From: JBBRSD01 sp038245725
Lineage (GTDB): Bacteria > Actinomycetota > Coriobacteriia > Anaerosomatales > JAAXUF01
Assembly (NCBI GenBank): GCA_038245725.1
Contig: JBBRSD010000002.1
Location: 186,001 to 250,000, forward strand
Length of the DNA stretch: 64,000 bases
Direction: 5' to 3'
Of this stretch, positions 25,101 through 34,528 are shown piece by piece; the first letter of the stretch is position 1; each line of letters starts with the position of its first letter. The notes beneath the pieces were generated by a model. That model saw nothing but the letters and a program-made list of their open reading frames with translations. It was not told the origin of the DNA and ran no database searches. Both the position numbers and the translations under genes were made by a program.

Positions 25101-27409
25101 GACGCCTCGCCTCCCCTGCCGACGCGAGCGAGCAACAACCACGCGAGCACGAGCCCCACGTAGACCGCGATGAGCGACGGGATCGCGATGCCGGAGTCCT
25201 CCGAGAGAAACGCGACGGCACCGGCGCCGGCCGCCGCGAGCGCAGCGCTTGCGAAGGCGGGATTCTCGGCGAGGTGAGCGCGCCAGTCGCCGGGCCGCAC
25301 CCAGCGGACGAATCCGGCGAACGCGAGCGCGGCGGCGAGCATCCACGTGAGGTTCGTGCTCCGCAGCACCCGGACATTCGCGTCGACCTTTCGGGCGACG
25401 ATCGTCGCGATCGTGCCGAACCCACCGTTCGCGGCTCCGGCCAGCGCTCGGCCGAGATGCGTCTGCTCGCCGCCGCCCAGCAAGTCGATCGCCGAGAAGA
25501 CCGCGATCGATGCGACTACGAGCGCGGCGATTCCCAGCCCGCGCCGCCACGTGAGGCGTCTGCCGTTGGCGAACATCCACAGCAACGCGAAGCCGACCGT
25601 CCCCCATATCGCGACGCCCACGTTCGCGCCGATGCCAGGAGCCGCCGAGACGACCACCGCGACCGCGCCCGCGGCAGCCACGCCCCATGCGCGGAGCCAG
25701 GCGCTCACGCGCGAGGCCGGCCACTCATCGAGCACGAGCGCGATTCCTACGAGCGTCGCGCCCAGCAGGACAGAGGCGGCCTCGTTGCCCATACCGTAGT
25801 AGCGCGCACCGATGAGCGGCGAGTAGCCGAAGATGTTCGTGAGCGATAGCAGCGCGCCGGTGAGCTGGTCGAGAACGATCGCGGCCGATGTCGCCAGCAG
25901 AAGTGCCGCGACCGGCACGCGCGCCGGAAACCGGAAGCTCGCAACGAGCGCGATCCCGGCGAGAACGCCGGTGACGGCGGCGAGCGACCCCCAGGCCGCC
26001 GCGAGCGTTGCGGGCAGCGGCGCGATCGCGAGCGCAAGCCACGCAGCGAGCGGAAGCGCGAGGCCGAGCAGGAGCGTCGCGCGCACAGCCACGGCAAACG
26101 CGCGCACGACGCCGCCCGGAAGCCGGCCGCGGCCGAGCAGTAGCAGCGCGGCGGCCGCAAGCACGCCGACTACGAGCCCGACGAGGATGCGCAGTGCCGC
26201 CGGGCGCACCGCGTCGGCGGCGACGAACGCGTTGTTGAAGCGTGCGAGTACCTCGACGCGGGCCAGCGCCGAGTCCGGACCGGCGGTCGCGGTCATCGGG
26301 TTGCCGAGAACCTGCACGGGTCGCGCGAGACCGAGCACGCGCAGTGCCGTGGCGGTGATATCGAGGTTGGTGACTGTGCCGGCGCGGTGCGTCGACGACG
26401 ACGTCGCGTATCCCGAGAAACCCGGCCCGGCGATCACGAGCGGTCCGAGTCCCTGTGATACGCCGTCGGTTCCCGCCGAGAGGGCTTGCGACGCGACGAT
26501 GAGGACGCCGTCCGCACCGCGGTGCGCGTCGGCCATCGCGACAACCGCGTCGAGCGCTTGCACGGCGTCGGCGTGCTGATGCGCGGCCACACCGGGGTCG
26601 ACACGCCGCGCGAAGTAGTGGGCCCGCACGAGGTCGCCCGGGTCGAGCACGACGAGCGAGGGCCCTGGACGTGCGCCGGCGAGAGCGTCGACCTGGTCGA
26701 GTTCGCTTGCGAACCGCGCGAGATCGGTGCGCCGGCCGAAGGGCGCCGCGGAGTCGGTCGCGAGCATATCGGCGCTCACGTCGCCCGCGGCCACAAGCCC
26801 CGCGCGGTCCATCGCCGCGACGCCAGCCGGGCGCTGGAACTCCATCCCGCGGGCGTCCGGCCCCGTGTCGGAGTTGCCGATCGCGGCCGTCAGTCCGCCG
26901 GCATCACGCACAGCCTGGCCGAGCGTTCCAGGCACGATGTCTTGTGCCGCCGAGACGTTCGCTTTCGCCGTCATCGGCAGGCCGATATAGGCGATGCGTG
27001 CTCCCGCCGTGCCGGTGCCGAGAGCCGACCGGTAGGCGTCCTCGGCTACGCCCGAACCGTACGTCTCGGTCGCATCGAACGCAGCGGGCGCGCTCCAATC
27101 CGGGATCGCCCACGCGCCTGCCGAAAGCGCGAGCGCGCCTTCGAGCGGTGCCGCGCCGCCGCCGGGCGCGATCACGTGGCCGCGCGAGTTCACACTGGCC
27201 AGCGCGCCCGTCCCGGCGAGCCGCCAGAGCGCGGGGGTGGAGGTGGGCGAGATGTCGGCCCACGTCAGATACGGCGCGAGTACCACGGTGACGTTTCGCG
27301 CTGTGACGGTTGTGGGGGTTTGTGCGGCCGAAGCGAGTGCGGGGGTGGTCGCGAGGCACGCCGCTGTCAGCGCGGCGATCGTGGCGACTATCGGCCAGAC
27401 TCGCTTCAT
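25097..27409 (-). CDS. Large membrane protein with extracytoplasmic alkaline-phosphatase-like domain
   Basis: A 770-residue protein. It has a signal peptide or first helix (residues 7-27), then an exported region of about 370 residues with the AlkP-superfamily layout. Near the domain end, GPLVIAGPGFSGYATSSSTH and RAGTVTNLDITATALRVLG resemble the phosphatase/phosphodiesterase end motif. About twelve membrane helices follow, including GYSPLIGARYYGMGNEAAS. Canonical metal ligands are not obvious. This two-part layout recalls phosphoethanolamine-type transferases. ATG at 27409 is preceded by GGAGCGGG. Function is unknown; an envelope role is inferred. Confidence 0.65.
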   Translation of the reverse strand: MKRVWPIVATIAALTAACLATTPALASAAQTPTTVTARNVTVVLAPYLTWADISPTSTPALWRLAGTGALASVNSRGHVIAPGGGAAPLEGALALSAGAWAIPDWSAPAAFDATETYGSGVAEDAYRSALGTGTAGARIAYIGLPMTAKANVSAAQDIVPGTLGQAVRDAGGLTAAIGNSDTGPDARGMEFQRPAGVAAMDRAGLVAAGDVSADMLATDSAAPFGRRTDLARFASELDQVDALAGARPGPSLVVLDPGDLVRAHYFARRVDPGVAAHQHADAVQALDAVVAMADAHRGADGVLIVASQALSAGTDGVSQGLGPLVIAGPGFSGYATSSSTHRAGTVTNLDITATALRVLGLARPVQVLGNPMTATAGPDSALARVEVLARFNNAFVAADAVRPAALRILVGLVVGVLAAAALLLLGRGRLPGGVVRAFAVAVRATLLLGLALPLAAWLALAIAPLPATLAAAWGSLAAVTGVLAGIALVASFRFPARVPVAALLLATSAAIVLDQLTGALLSLTNIFGYSPLIGARYYGMGNEAASVLLGATLVGIALVLDEWPASRVSAWLRAWGVAAAGAVAVVVSAAPGIGANVGVAIWGTVGFALLWMFANGRRLTWRRGLGIAALVVASIAVFSAIDLLGGGEQTHLGRALAGAANGGFGTIATIVARKVDANVRVLRSTNLTWMLAAALAFAGFVRWVRPGDWRAHLAENPAFASAALAAAGAGAVAFLSEDSGIAIPSLIAVYVGLVLAWLLLARVGRGGEAS

Positions 27410-27740
27410 TCCCGCTCCATGCGGCTGCCACGGCACGGATGTGCCACGCTCGCCGCCTCGGCTCGACTCAAGGGGGATCCGGTGCGGGCGCAACGTTCGC
27501 AGCCCGGGCTGAAGTGCCCGACGCCAGTATAGCGAAAACAGCTGGCTGCGCCGCCGGATGTGAGGCGAAATTCCCAGCCAAACGCCCGGTGTGCGCGGCC
27601 AGCACGCGTCGCGCTCGGGTACACTGGTGCGGGCCGCATGAGACGGCCCGTCGCCAGCACATTCGGCCCCGCTGCGGGCCGCAGGACCCGGAAGGCACCG
27701 AGCCATCAGCAAGCCGTCCATCGCACGCTCGACCGCCGTC
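27410..27740. other. Divergent intergenic region between the AlkP-like gene and murJ
   Basis: No gene is evident on either strand apart from the possible murJ extension from 27705. On the minus strand, TATACT at 27526-27531 is a good -10 box for the AlkP-like operon, but no clear -35 is present. On the plus strand, TACACT at 27620-27625 could serve murJ, again with a weak -35. Between 27631 and 27681 the sequence carries two GC hairpins that can pair alternatively. Confidence 0.4.
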
Positions 27741-29336
27741 ATGTCGACGCTGACCCTCGTGTCGCGCGTCACCGGCTTCCTGCGCATCTGGGCGACCGCG
27801 CTCGCACTCGGCGCGACCGGGCTCATGTCCGCCTACAGCGTGGCGAACAACATCCCGAACATGATCTTCGAGCTCGTGGCCGGTGGCATCATCTCGTCGC
27901 TGTTCATCCCCACGTTCATGGAGCTGCGAGAGCATAAGGACACCGAATCGGCATGGCGGTTCACGAGCCACGTCTTCAACCTTGCCGTACTCTGCCTTGG
28001 AGTGCTCGGCCTCGTGGGAACGCTGTTCCCCGAGCCGTTCGTGTGGACGCAGACGTTTCGGATGTCCCCTGCCGAGGCCGCGCGCGTCGTCCCGGCCGCC
28101 ACCTTTTTCTTCCGCTTCTTCGCACTCCAGGTCGTGCTCTACGGTGCGGGCGCGATCATCTCGGCGGTGCTGAACTCGCAGCGGCAGTACTTTTGGCCTG
28201 CGGTCGGTCCGGTCTTTAACAACGTCGTCGCCATCGCCGCGATGTTCGCCTTCGTGGGCCTCGGCGGTAAAGCGAGAGGGACGCTGCTCACGTCGGGCGT
28301 CGCGCCGACGGTGCTCGCGGTAGGAACAACGATCGCGGTCCTCGTGATGTTCGCGGTACAGCTGCCGGCGGTGTTTCGGACCGGCTGGCGCCACTCGTGG
28401 GGACTCGGCTTCAGCGACCCTGCCGTGCGCCGGATGCTGCGGCTCGCCCTCCCCACGGTCGTCTACGTCGTCACCAACCTCGTCGCCGTCTCGTTTCGCA
28501 ACGCCTCAGCGCTCGCCGTCTCCGAGAAGGGCGTCTCGATCCTCACCTACGCCTGGGTCTTCTACCAACTGCCCTACGGCATCCTCGCCGTGGCGCTTGC
28601 GACCGCCGTCTTCACCGAGCTTTCGCACGCCGCCGGTCGCAAGGATGACGTCGCGTTCAAGGAGACGTTCGCTCGAGGACTGCGCGCTACCGGCATCCTC
28701 ACCTTGCCGACCTCGGCGGTCATGGTCGCTCTGTCCGTTCCGCTCGTGTCGCTCTACCGGGTGGGAGCGTTCAAGCGCTCAGACGTTCCGCCGGTCGCAG
28801 GCGCTCTGCGCTGGTGGGTCGGCGGCCTCGTCTTCTACGCGCTCACGATGTTCCTGCTGCGCTCGTTTTACTCCCTCAAGGACACGCGAACGCCAATGTG
28901 GGTCAACCTCGTGCTCACGTTCGGCGTCCAGATCGCCCTGTACTGGGTGCTCTCGACCGGCGTCGGCGCGTGGCATGGCATCGGCATCAACGGCATTCCC
29001 ATCGCCGACGCCATCTTCTACCTGTGCGTCTCGGCGACACTTGCGGTGCTCATGCGACGACGCATCGGCAGCTACGACGTGCGCGGCGTCGCGTCGACGT
29101 TCGCCCGCATGGCCGTCGCCTCGGTGATCGGTGCCGCGATCGCGTGGGGTGTCGCCCAGCTGCTCGTGCAGGTGGAAGATGGCGTGCCGCGCGCGCTCCT
29201 GCAGGTCGTCGCGGCTGGGAGCGTGGGGCTGATCGTCGCCTTCGCGCTCGGCTGGCTTTTCGGCGTGGGCGAGATCTCCGAGGCGACCGTCATCGCGCGC
29301 CGCGCACTCGCGCGCTTCTCAGGCCGGAAGGGCTAG
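27741..29336 (+). CDS. murJ: MurJ/MviN-type lipid II flippase
   Basis: A MOP-superfamily flippase with about fourteen membrane segments. The N-terminus SRVTGFLRIWATALALG and FELVAGGIISSLFIPTF match MviN/MurJ. The protein is 531 residues from ATG 27741. However, family members usually have about 13 residues before the SRVxGF motif. The in-frame codons upstream (SKPSIARSTAV) look homologous, and GGAAGG at 27690-27695 sits nine bases before an in-frame ATC at 27705. The real start may therefore be non-canonical. The neighbouring glycosyltransferase suggests a lipid-linked saccharide context. Confidence 0.9.
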   Translation: MSTLTLVSRVTGFLRIWATALALGATGLMSAYSVANNIPNMIFELVAGGIISSLFIPTFMELREHKDTESAWRFTSHVFNLAVLCLGVLGLVGTLFPEPFVWTQTFRMSPAEAARVVPAATFFFRFFALQVVLYGAGAIISAVLNSQRQYFWPAVGPVFNNVVAIAAMFAFVGLGGKARGTLLTSGVAPTVLAVGTTIAVLVMFAVQLPAVFRTGWRHSWGLGFSDPAVRRMLRLALPTVVYVVTNLVAVSFRNASALAVSEKGVSILTYAWVFYQLPYGILAVALATAVFTELSHAAGRKDDVAFKETFARGLRATGILTLPTSAVMVALSVPLVSLYRVGAFKRSDVPPVAGALRWWVGGLVFYALTMFLLRSFYSLKDTRTPMWVNLVLTFGVQIALYWVLSTGVGAWHGIGINGIPIADAIFYLCVSATLAVLMRRRIGSYDVRGVASTFARMAVASVIGAAIAWGVAQLLVQVEDGVPRALLQVVAAGSVGLIVAFALGWLFGVGEISEATVIARRALARFSGRKG

Positions 29337-29339
29337 CGG

Positions 29340-30053
29340 GTGGACATCGCCGTCCTCATCCCCGCCTACAACGAAGCGACGACGATCGCCGCGACCGTGC
29401 GCGCAGCGCTTTCTGTGCCGGGCGTCAACCGCGTGGTCGTGGTCGACGACAACAGCACCGACGACACGGCGCTCCTCGCCGAGCAGGCCGGCGCCAAGAT
29501 CGTGCGCATGTGGGGAACTGCCGGTAAGGGCGGCGCGCTCGAGGCCGGTGCCAAGCGTGTCGCCAACGCCGACATCGTGCTGCTGCTCGACGCGGACCTC
29601 GGCGAAACTGCCGCGCAAGCGTCGGCGCTGCTCGCGCCGGTGCTGGCCGGTGAGGCCGACATGACGATCGCGACGTTCCCGCCCGCCGTTGCGAAGGCCG
29701 GCTTCGGACTCGTGCTGAAGCTCGCGCGGTGGGGCATCGCACGCTACGGCGGCCACGGCTTCGAGCCGGCCGCGCCGCTTTCCGGGCAGCGCGCACTCGC
29801 ACGGGAGTGCCTCGAGACGATCCGGCCGTTCTCGGCGGGGTACGGCGCCGAGGTGGGGCTCACCATCCGCGCACTGCGCGCCGGTTTCCGCCTCCGTGAG
29901 GTCGAGACGACCATGACGCACAAGGCGACCGGCCGAGACGTGCGCGGCTTCGTGCACCGCGGCCGCCAGTTCGTCCACGTGGGGCTCGCGCTCATGCGCC
30001 TGGCCAGCGAGCCCGCTCGAGTCCGAGCGTCTGAGGACGGCGGCGCCTCGTAG
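29340..30053 (+). CDS. Family 2 glycosyltransferase (GT-A fold)
   Basis: A 237-residue cytoplasmic glycosyltransferase beginning three bases after murJ, with GGAAGGG spanning the murJ stop. The GT-A pattern is clear: DIAVLIPAYNEATTIAATV, VVVVDDNSTDDTA, GKGGALEAGAK and the metal-binding DADLGE (a DxD form). The region RRGRQ-like near FVHRGRQFVHVG resembles the end of glucosyl-phosphoglycerate synthase and polyprenyl-phosphate sugar synthase relatives. It lacks C-terminal membrane helices. Donor and acceptor are unknown. Confidence 0.85.
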   Translation: MDIAVLIPAYNEATTIAATVRAALSVPGVNRVVVVDDNSTDDTALLAEQAGAKIVRMWGTAGKGGALEAGAKRVANADIVLLLDADLGETAAQASALLAPVLAGEADMTIATFPPAVAKAGFGLVLKLARWGIARYGGHGFEPAAPLSGQRALARECLETIRPFSAGYGAEVGLTIRALRAGFRLREVETTMTHKATGRDVRGFVHRGRQFVHVGLALMRLASEPARVRASEDGGAS

Positions 30054-30064
30054 GCTGGCGCGGC

Positions 30065-30904
30065 TTACGGGACCGGCGGGAACCGTGCCACAGCATCGGC
30101 GTTCAGGCCGAAGTAGCCCTGCTGGCCGCCGGTGTAGAGCGCCACGAGCGTGAAGCGCCCGGGCTGCGTGCCGAGCGTGTCGAACGCCGAGAGGCCAAGC
30201 CGCATCGCCGCCTCGGCGACGCCGTTGGCGCTGGTGGGAGTCTGGGCCCCGAGCGCGTAGTAGCCCGCATCCGCATACGCGCGGCACACGCGCAGCGCAA
30301 GCTCGTCGGGCTGCTTGCCGAAGGACACCAGGTCGAGGGCTTGCGTCGCGACCACCGACGGCTTGAGTCCGGTCACCGTGATTGCGCCGGCTTTCACGAG
30401 CGCTGAGGTGAGCGGCCGCGGTCCCGTGGACTGGGCCCACTCCATCGCCAGACCTGTCGCGACGGTGGAGCGCAGGTCCGTGGCGCTCCCCACGATCGAG
30501 CGAACCACCGCGGCCACCTTAGCGTCGCCGAGGCCGAATTCGCGGTCCGCGAGGGTGACGATCGCCGGAGTGCCGCCCGCCTCTCGAATCGCCGAGACGG
30601 CCGAGTCCACGCCCTCGTTAGCCGCTCCGCTCGTCATGATCACGACGATCCTGCCTGCCAGGCGGCCCTTCGACCATGCACTCGTCATCTGCGTCGAGAA
30701 GCCTTGCTCGAGGTCGAGCGCGGTCTCGAGCTTCTTGTTGTCGGTCGAAAGCTTCTTGAAATCGCGCTGCAAGCTGTCGACGAGCGAGCGCTGCTGTTTC
30801 GACACGGTGCCCTGCTGCACGACAAGGCCACCGAGGATGAGTCCCAGCGCGAGTGCGAGGAACACCGCGACGAGCGAAGCGATGTGGTATCGGATGTTGT
30901 ACAT
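30065..30904 (-). CDS. steB: SteB/MctB-like bitopic envelope protein (annotated elsewhere as copper transporter)
   Basis: A 279-residue protein with a short cytoplasmic N-terminus (YNIRYHIASLVAVFLALALG), one membrane helix, a coiled coil (about 35-65) and an exported alpha/beta domain ending in a Pro-rich tail. This matches the DUF3186/MctB family. In corynebacteria the SteA-SteB pair is reported to act in cell separation and wall hydrolase control; a copper-related role was described in Mycobacterium. ATG at 30904 has GGGAG six bases upstream. It follows steA by 25 bases. Confidence 0.8.
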   Translation of the reverse strand: MYNIRYHIASLVAVFLALALGLILGGLVVQQGTVSKQQRSLVDSLQRDFKKLSTDNKKLETALDLEQGFSTQMTSAWSKGRLAGRIVVIMTSGAANEGVDSAVSAIREAGGTPAIVTLADREFGLGDAKVAAVVRSIVGSATDLRSTVATGLAMEWAQSTGPRPLTSALVKAGAITVTGLKPSVVATQALDLVSFGKQPDELALRVCRAYADAGYYALGAQTPTSANGVAEAAMRLGLSAFDTLGTQPGRFTLVALYTGGQQGYFGLNADAVARFPPVP

Positions 30905-30929
30905 ATGCAACTCCCAGAGAGTGGCGCGT

Positions 30930-32051
30930 CTACATCCCGAACCAGGTGCGAATGCGCAGCACCACGAGCTCGAGGAAGGAACGGGCGAACGGTGAGATGA
31001 GCAGGACCGCAGTGATGACCGCCAACGCTGCCAGCGCGATGGGGAGGAGTTGGGTTGGCTCTATCGAGGCGCGGTAGAGCTTGTTGACGCCCTTGGCATC
31101 AACGAGCTTGGGGCCCACCTTGAGCCGCACGAGGAACGTCGACGCCATGCCTTTTCGCCCCTTGTCGAGGTACTCCACGAGGTTTGCGTGCGTGCCGACG
31201 GCCACGATCAGATCGGCGCCGGACTCCCAAGCGAGCAGCAGCGCAAGATCCTCACTCGTCGCCGAGAGGGGCCACGGCGTGCCGGTAAGTCCCAGCGCGG
31301 TCAGCCGCTCCATGCCCGGCGCACGCCCATCCGGGTACGCGTGCACGATAAGCTCGGCACCGGAGCGGAGCGCATCGTCGGTGACCGAGTCCATGTCGCC
31401 GACGATCATGTCGGGCTTCATTCCCGCCTCGATGACCGCATCAGCACCGCCGTCGACGCCAACGATCACCGGCCGCATCTCCGCGACGTAGGGACGCAGG
31501 GCATCGAGGTCGGCCTTGAAGTCGTGGCCCCGAACGACCACGAGCACGTGACGGCCCGCGAGCGGGACGCGTGTGTGCGGCACCCACATCTCATCTGTCA
31601 GGATCGTCTTGTCGCGCTCGAGGTACTCGATCGTGTTTCGCGCGAAGCGGTCGAGTTGGTCGCCGAGGCCCGCTTTGGCGGCCTCCATTCGCTCCTCGAC
31701 GTCCTTCGTGGAAAGCCGCTTGCCCGTGGCGACGACCACGTCATCCCGGACGATGTCGTCGCCCACGACGTCGATCAGGTCGCCTTCGTGGACGCGGTCG
31801 AGAACCGCGGGGCCAGCATCGTCTATCAGCGTCACGCCGGCGCGCGTGAGCACGAGCGGCCCGACGTTCGGATATGCACCCGAGATCGACGACGCCGCGT
31901 TCACCACGACCTCGACGCCCGTCGCGACGAGCGCTTCGGCGATGAGCCGGTCCATGTCGACGTGGTCGATGATCGCCACGGAGTCCGGTCCCAAGCGCCT
32001 GACGAGATCCTTCGTCCGCCGGTCTATCCGCGCGACTCCCCGATGGTGCAC
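30930..32051 (-). CDS. steA: SteA-like protein (thiamine pyrophosphokinase-like fold, C-terminal anchor)
   Basis: A 373-residue protein with a cytoplasmic domain and one C-terminal membrane helix (LLPIALAALAVITAVLLI). Motifs are RIDRRTKDLVRRLGP at the N-terminus, GVDGGADAVIEAGMKPDMI and VGDMDSVTDDAL, the last two recalling thiamine pyrophosphokinase nucleotide sites. Family members in mycolata (Rv1697-like) partner with SteB. GTG at 32051 starts five bases after recN. The gene order recN-steA-steB matches that in mycobacteria. Confidence 0.82.
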   Translation of the reverse strand: MHHRGVARIDRRTKDLVRRLGPDSVAIIDHVDMDRLIAEALVATGVEVVVNAASSISGAYPNVGPLVLTRAGVTLIDDAGPAVLDRVHEGDLIDVVGDDIVRDDVVVATGKRLSTKDVEERMEAAKAGLGDQLDRFARNTIEYLERDKTILTDEMWVPHTRVPLAGRHVLVVVRGHDFKADLDALRPYVAEMRPVIVGVDGGADAVIEAGMKPDMIVGDMDSVTDDALRSGAELIVHAYPDGRAPGMERLTALGLTGTPWPLSATSEDLALLLAWESGADLIVAVGTHANLVEYLDKGRKGMASTFLVRLKVGPKLVDAKGVNKLYRASIEPTQLLPIALAALAVITAVLLISPFARSFLELVVLRIRTWFGM

Positions 32052-32055
32052 GGTG

Positions 32056-33675
32056 TCAGCCCACCCTGCCGAGGAGTTCCCGCGCGTGCGCGAGGCTCGC
32101 ATCGGAATCGTTGCCCGAGAGCATGCGGGCGATCTCGGCGACTCGCCCCTCGCCCTCGACGAGCGCGACCGACGTCGCGGTCTCGTCGCCGTCGACTGAC
32201 TTGCTCACGACGAGGTGCGTGTCCGCGAACGCCGCGACCTGGGCAAGGTGCGTCACGACGACGACCTGCCGCCCGCGTGCGAGCTCGGCGAGTCGCATTC
32301 CCACCGCTGTCGCGGTTGCGCCACCGACGCCCGCGTCGACCTCGTCGAACACGAGCGTCTCGACAGTGTCGGCCTCCCCGAGCACGCTCTTGAGCGCAAG
32401 CATGACGCGCGAAAGCTCGCCGCCTGACGCGATGCGCGCAAGCGGCCGCGCGGGCTGACCGGCCGCAGGGGCAAAGAGGAACTCGACGCGGTGCGGACCG
32501 TCGGCCGTCCATGCGTCGAAGGGCAGCGGTAAGATCGCGACTTCGAAGCGGGTGCCGCCCATGGCGAGGTCGGCCACGGCCCCTGCGAGCGCGTCGACGA
32601 AGCCGGGCGCGGCGTCTTCGCGAACCGCGGTAAGCACCGCGGCTGCATCGCTCACCTCCCGCTCGCCCGACGCGACCGCGTCGTCAGCGGCCGCCATCGC
32701 CTCCTCACCGGCGTCCTGCACGGCAAGCGCCGCCACCGCATCCGCGCGAACCGCAAGCACGTCTTCGAGTCGCGGTCCGTACTTCTTCGCCAGGCCCGAG
32801 ATCGCCGAGAGACGCGAGAGCACCTCATCGAGCGCGTCGGGGTCGTGCTCGATGCCGTCTCGGTACGCGCGCATCTCGGCCGAGACGTCGTCACCGAGCG
32901 CGGTGACGTCGGCGAGTCGCGCCGCGAGCCCGTCGAGCGTCGGGTCGATCGCGGCGACCTTCGCAAGGGCAGCCGACGCCTCGGCAATGCGGTCGAGTGC
33001 ACCGCCCTCGCCGCGCAGCATCTGCGTGGCGTCGCCGGCCGCCTCGGCCAGCCGCTCGCCGTGCTGCAGGGCAGGCAGCCGCGCCTCGAGCGCGCTGTCC
33101 TCGCCCGGCTTCGGGTCGACCGCGCCGATCTCACCCTCGACGAAGCGGAGGTAGTCGGCGTTGCGCGCGGCGTCGGCGAGACGGGCAGCGAGCATGTCGC
33201 GCGCAGCGAGCGCGACGCGATGGACGTCGCGTGCGTCCCGGTAGGCTGCAAGCGCCCCGGCCGCGGGCTCTCCGGCCCAGCGGTCGAGGTAGCCAACGTG
33301 CGTACCCGCCGAGAGAAGCGCCTGGTGTTCGTGCTGGCCGTGCAGGTCGACGAGCGGCCCCACGCGCTCAGCCAGGGCGCCGACTGTCGCCATCTCGTCG
33401 TCGAGCGTGCAGCGGCTACGACCGTCGGCGCTCACGCGGCGTTTGGCGATGAGTTCCTGGCCGTTGGCGAGGAACCGTCCCGCGACCGCGGCTTCGCTCG
33501 CGCCCGCCCGGACCGCACCCGAGTCGGCCCGCTCACCGAGCAGGAGCTTGAGCGCACCGAGCAAAGCCGTCTTGCCGGCTCCCGTCTCACCGGTGAGCAC
33601 GGTCATTCCGGGCCCGAACTCGAGCCAGGCTTCCTTGATGAGGGCGAGATCGCGAACGTGAAGCTCCTCGAGCAC
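32056..33675 (-). CDS. recN: RecN, DNA repair ATPase
   Basis: An SMC-like ATPase for double-strand break repair, 539 residues. The Walker A GETGAGKTA is at 29-37, a long alpha-helical and coiled-coil middle follows, and the C-terminal half has the signature RIASGGELSRVMLALK and Walker B TLVFDEVDAGVGG. GTG at 33675 lies one base after the nadK stop; a GTG-rich longer frame inside nadK is less likely because the conserved LEELHVRDLALI start fits this position. Confidence 0.94.
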   Translation of the reverse strand: MLEELHVRDLALIKEAWLEFGPGMTVLTGETGAGKTALLGALKLLLGERADSGAVRAGASEAAVAGRFLANGQELIAKRRVSADGRSRCTLDDEMATVGALAERVGPLVDLHGQHEHQALLSAGTHVGYLDRWAGEPAAGALAAYRDARDVHRVALAARDMLAARLADAARNADYLRFVEGEIGAVDPKPGEDSALEARLPALQHGERLAEAAGDATQMLRGEGGALDRIAEASAALAKVAAIDPTLDGLAARLADVTALGDDVSAEMRAYRDGIEHDPDALDEVLSRLSAISGLAKKYGPRLEDVLAVRADAVAALAVQDAGEEAMAAADDAVASGEREVSDAAAVLTAVREDAAPGFVDALAGAVADLAMGGTRFEVAILPLPFDAWTADGPHRVEFLFAPAAGQPARPLARIASGGELSRVMLALKSVLGEADTVETLVFDEVDAGVGGATATAVGMRLAELARGRQVVVVTHLAQVAAFADTHLVVSKSVDGDETATSVALVEGEGRVAEIARMLSGNDSDASLAHARELLGRVG

Positions 33676-33676
33676 G

Positions 33677-34525
33677 CTAGCCCCCGAAGAACTCGGCGGC
33701 GACGGTGTCATAGAAATGGCGCCCGTCGAGCTTGGCCAGGAGCACGTCGTGACTTCCGCGCTTTACGCTGACGCGATCCACACCCAACCGGCACGGCATG
33801 ACTTCGCCATCGACGATGATGCAGCCGTCGGCGCGGGTCGGGTCGGGCAGCGAGATCTCGACGCATTCCTCGGGACCCGTCACGAGCGGTCGGGCGTTGA
33901 GCGTATGGGCAGCGACAGGCACTACGACCATGCCACCGAAACCCGGTGCAACAATCGGCCCACCGGCCGAGAGCGAGTACGCCGTCGAACCGGTGGCTGT
34001 TGCCACGATGATGCCGTCTGCTCGCAGGCGCGCGATCTTGTGCCCGTCGACAGCAAGCTCGACAACGATAACGCGTGCTGAAGCGCCGCGCGTGACCACG
34101 ACCTCGTTGAGCGCGCGATACACGCCCACGAGACGGCCCTGCATGACAACTTCAATCGCGAGCGTCCCACGGCGTTCGATGCTGGCCTCGCCGGCGAGCG
34201 CCGTTGCCACCGCCTCGCGCATCAACCCTGCCGAGGCACCCGAAAGGAAGCCCAGGCGGCCGAACTTGACGCCGAGCACCGGCACTTCGGCTTCGCCGAG
34301 CAGGTGCACAGCCTTCAAAATCGTGCCGTCGCCGCCGAGGGCGACCACGAGCACAGGCTCGCCGACGTCAGCCGGCGCGATGCCGTGGTCGGCAAGCCCG
34401 ACACCTGCAGCGTCCTCGGTGGCGAGTACGGGCGTGAAACCCTGGCCGACAAGCCATGTGGAGAGTTCGACCGTGGCTTTCACGGCTTCCGGATTGAGTA
34501 TGTTCGGTACGAGTAGAACGCGCAC
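33677..34525 (-). CDS. nadK: NAD kinase
   Basis: Phosphorylates NAD to NADP. The 282-residue product has the diagnostic GGDGTIL at 64-70, LGVKFGRLGFL after it, the NEVVVTRG motif and the conserved TGSTAYSLSAGGPIVAPG loop. The start is GTG at 34525. It sits between tlyA and recN, the actinobacterial order; in Bacillus the corresponding slot is held by the arginine regulator gene. Confidence 0.95.
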   Translation of the reverse strand: MRVLLVPNILNPEAVKATVELSTWLVGQGFTPVLATEDAAGVGLADHGIAPADVGEPVLVVALGGDGTILKAVHLLGEAEVPVLGVKFGRLGFLSGASAGLMREAVATALAGEASIERRGTLAIEVVMQGRLVGVYRALNEVVVTRGASARVIVVELAVDGHKIARLRADGIIVATATGSTAYSLSAGGPIVAPGFGGMVVVPVAAHTLNARPLVTGPEECVEISLPDPTRADGCIIVDGEVMPCRLGVDRVSVKRGSHDVLLAKLDGRHFYDTVAAEFFGG

Positions 34526-34528
34526 CGG

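Noticed and set aside
31050..32393. Plus-strand frame of 447 codons
   Set aside because: It is antisense to steA and recN; composition is that of a shadow frame.
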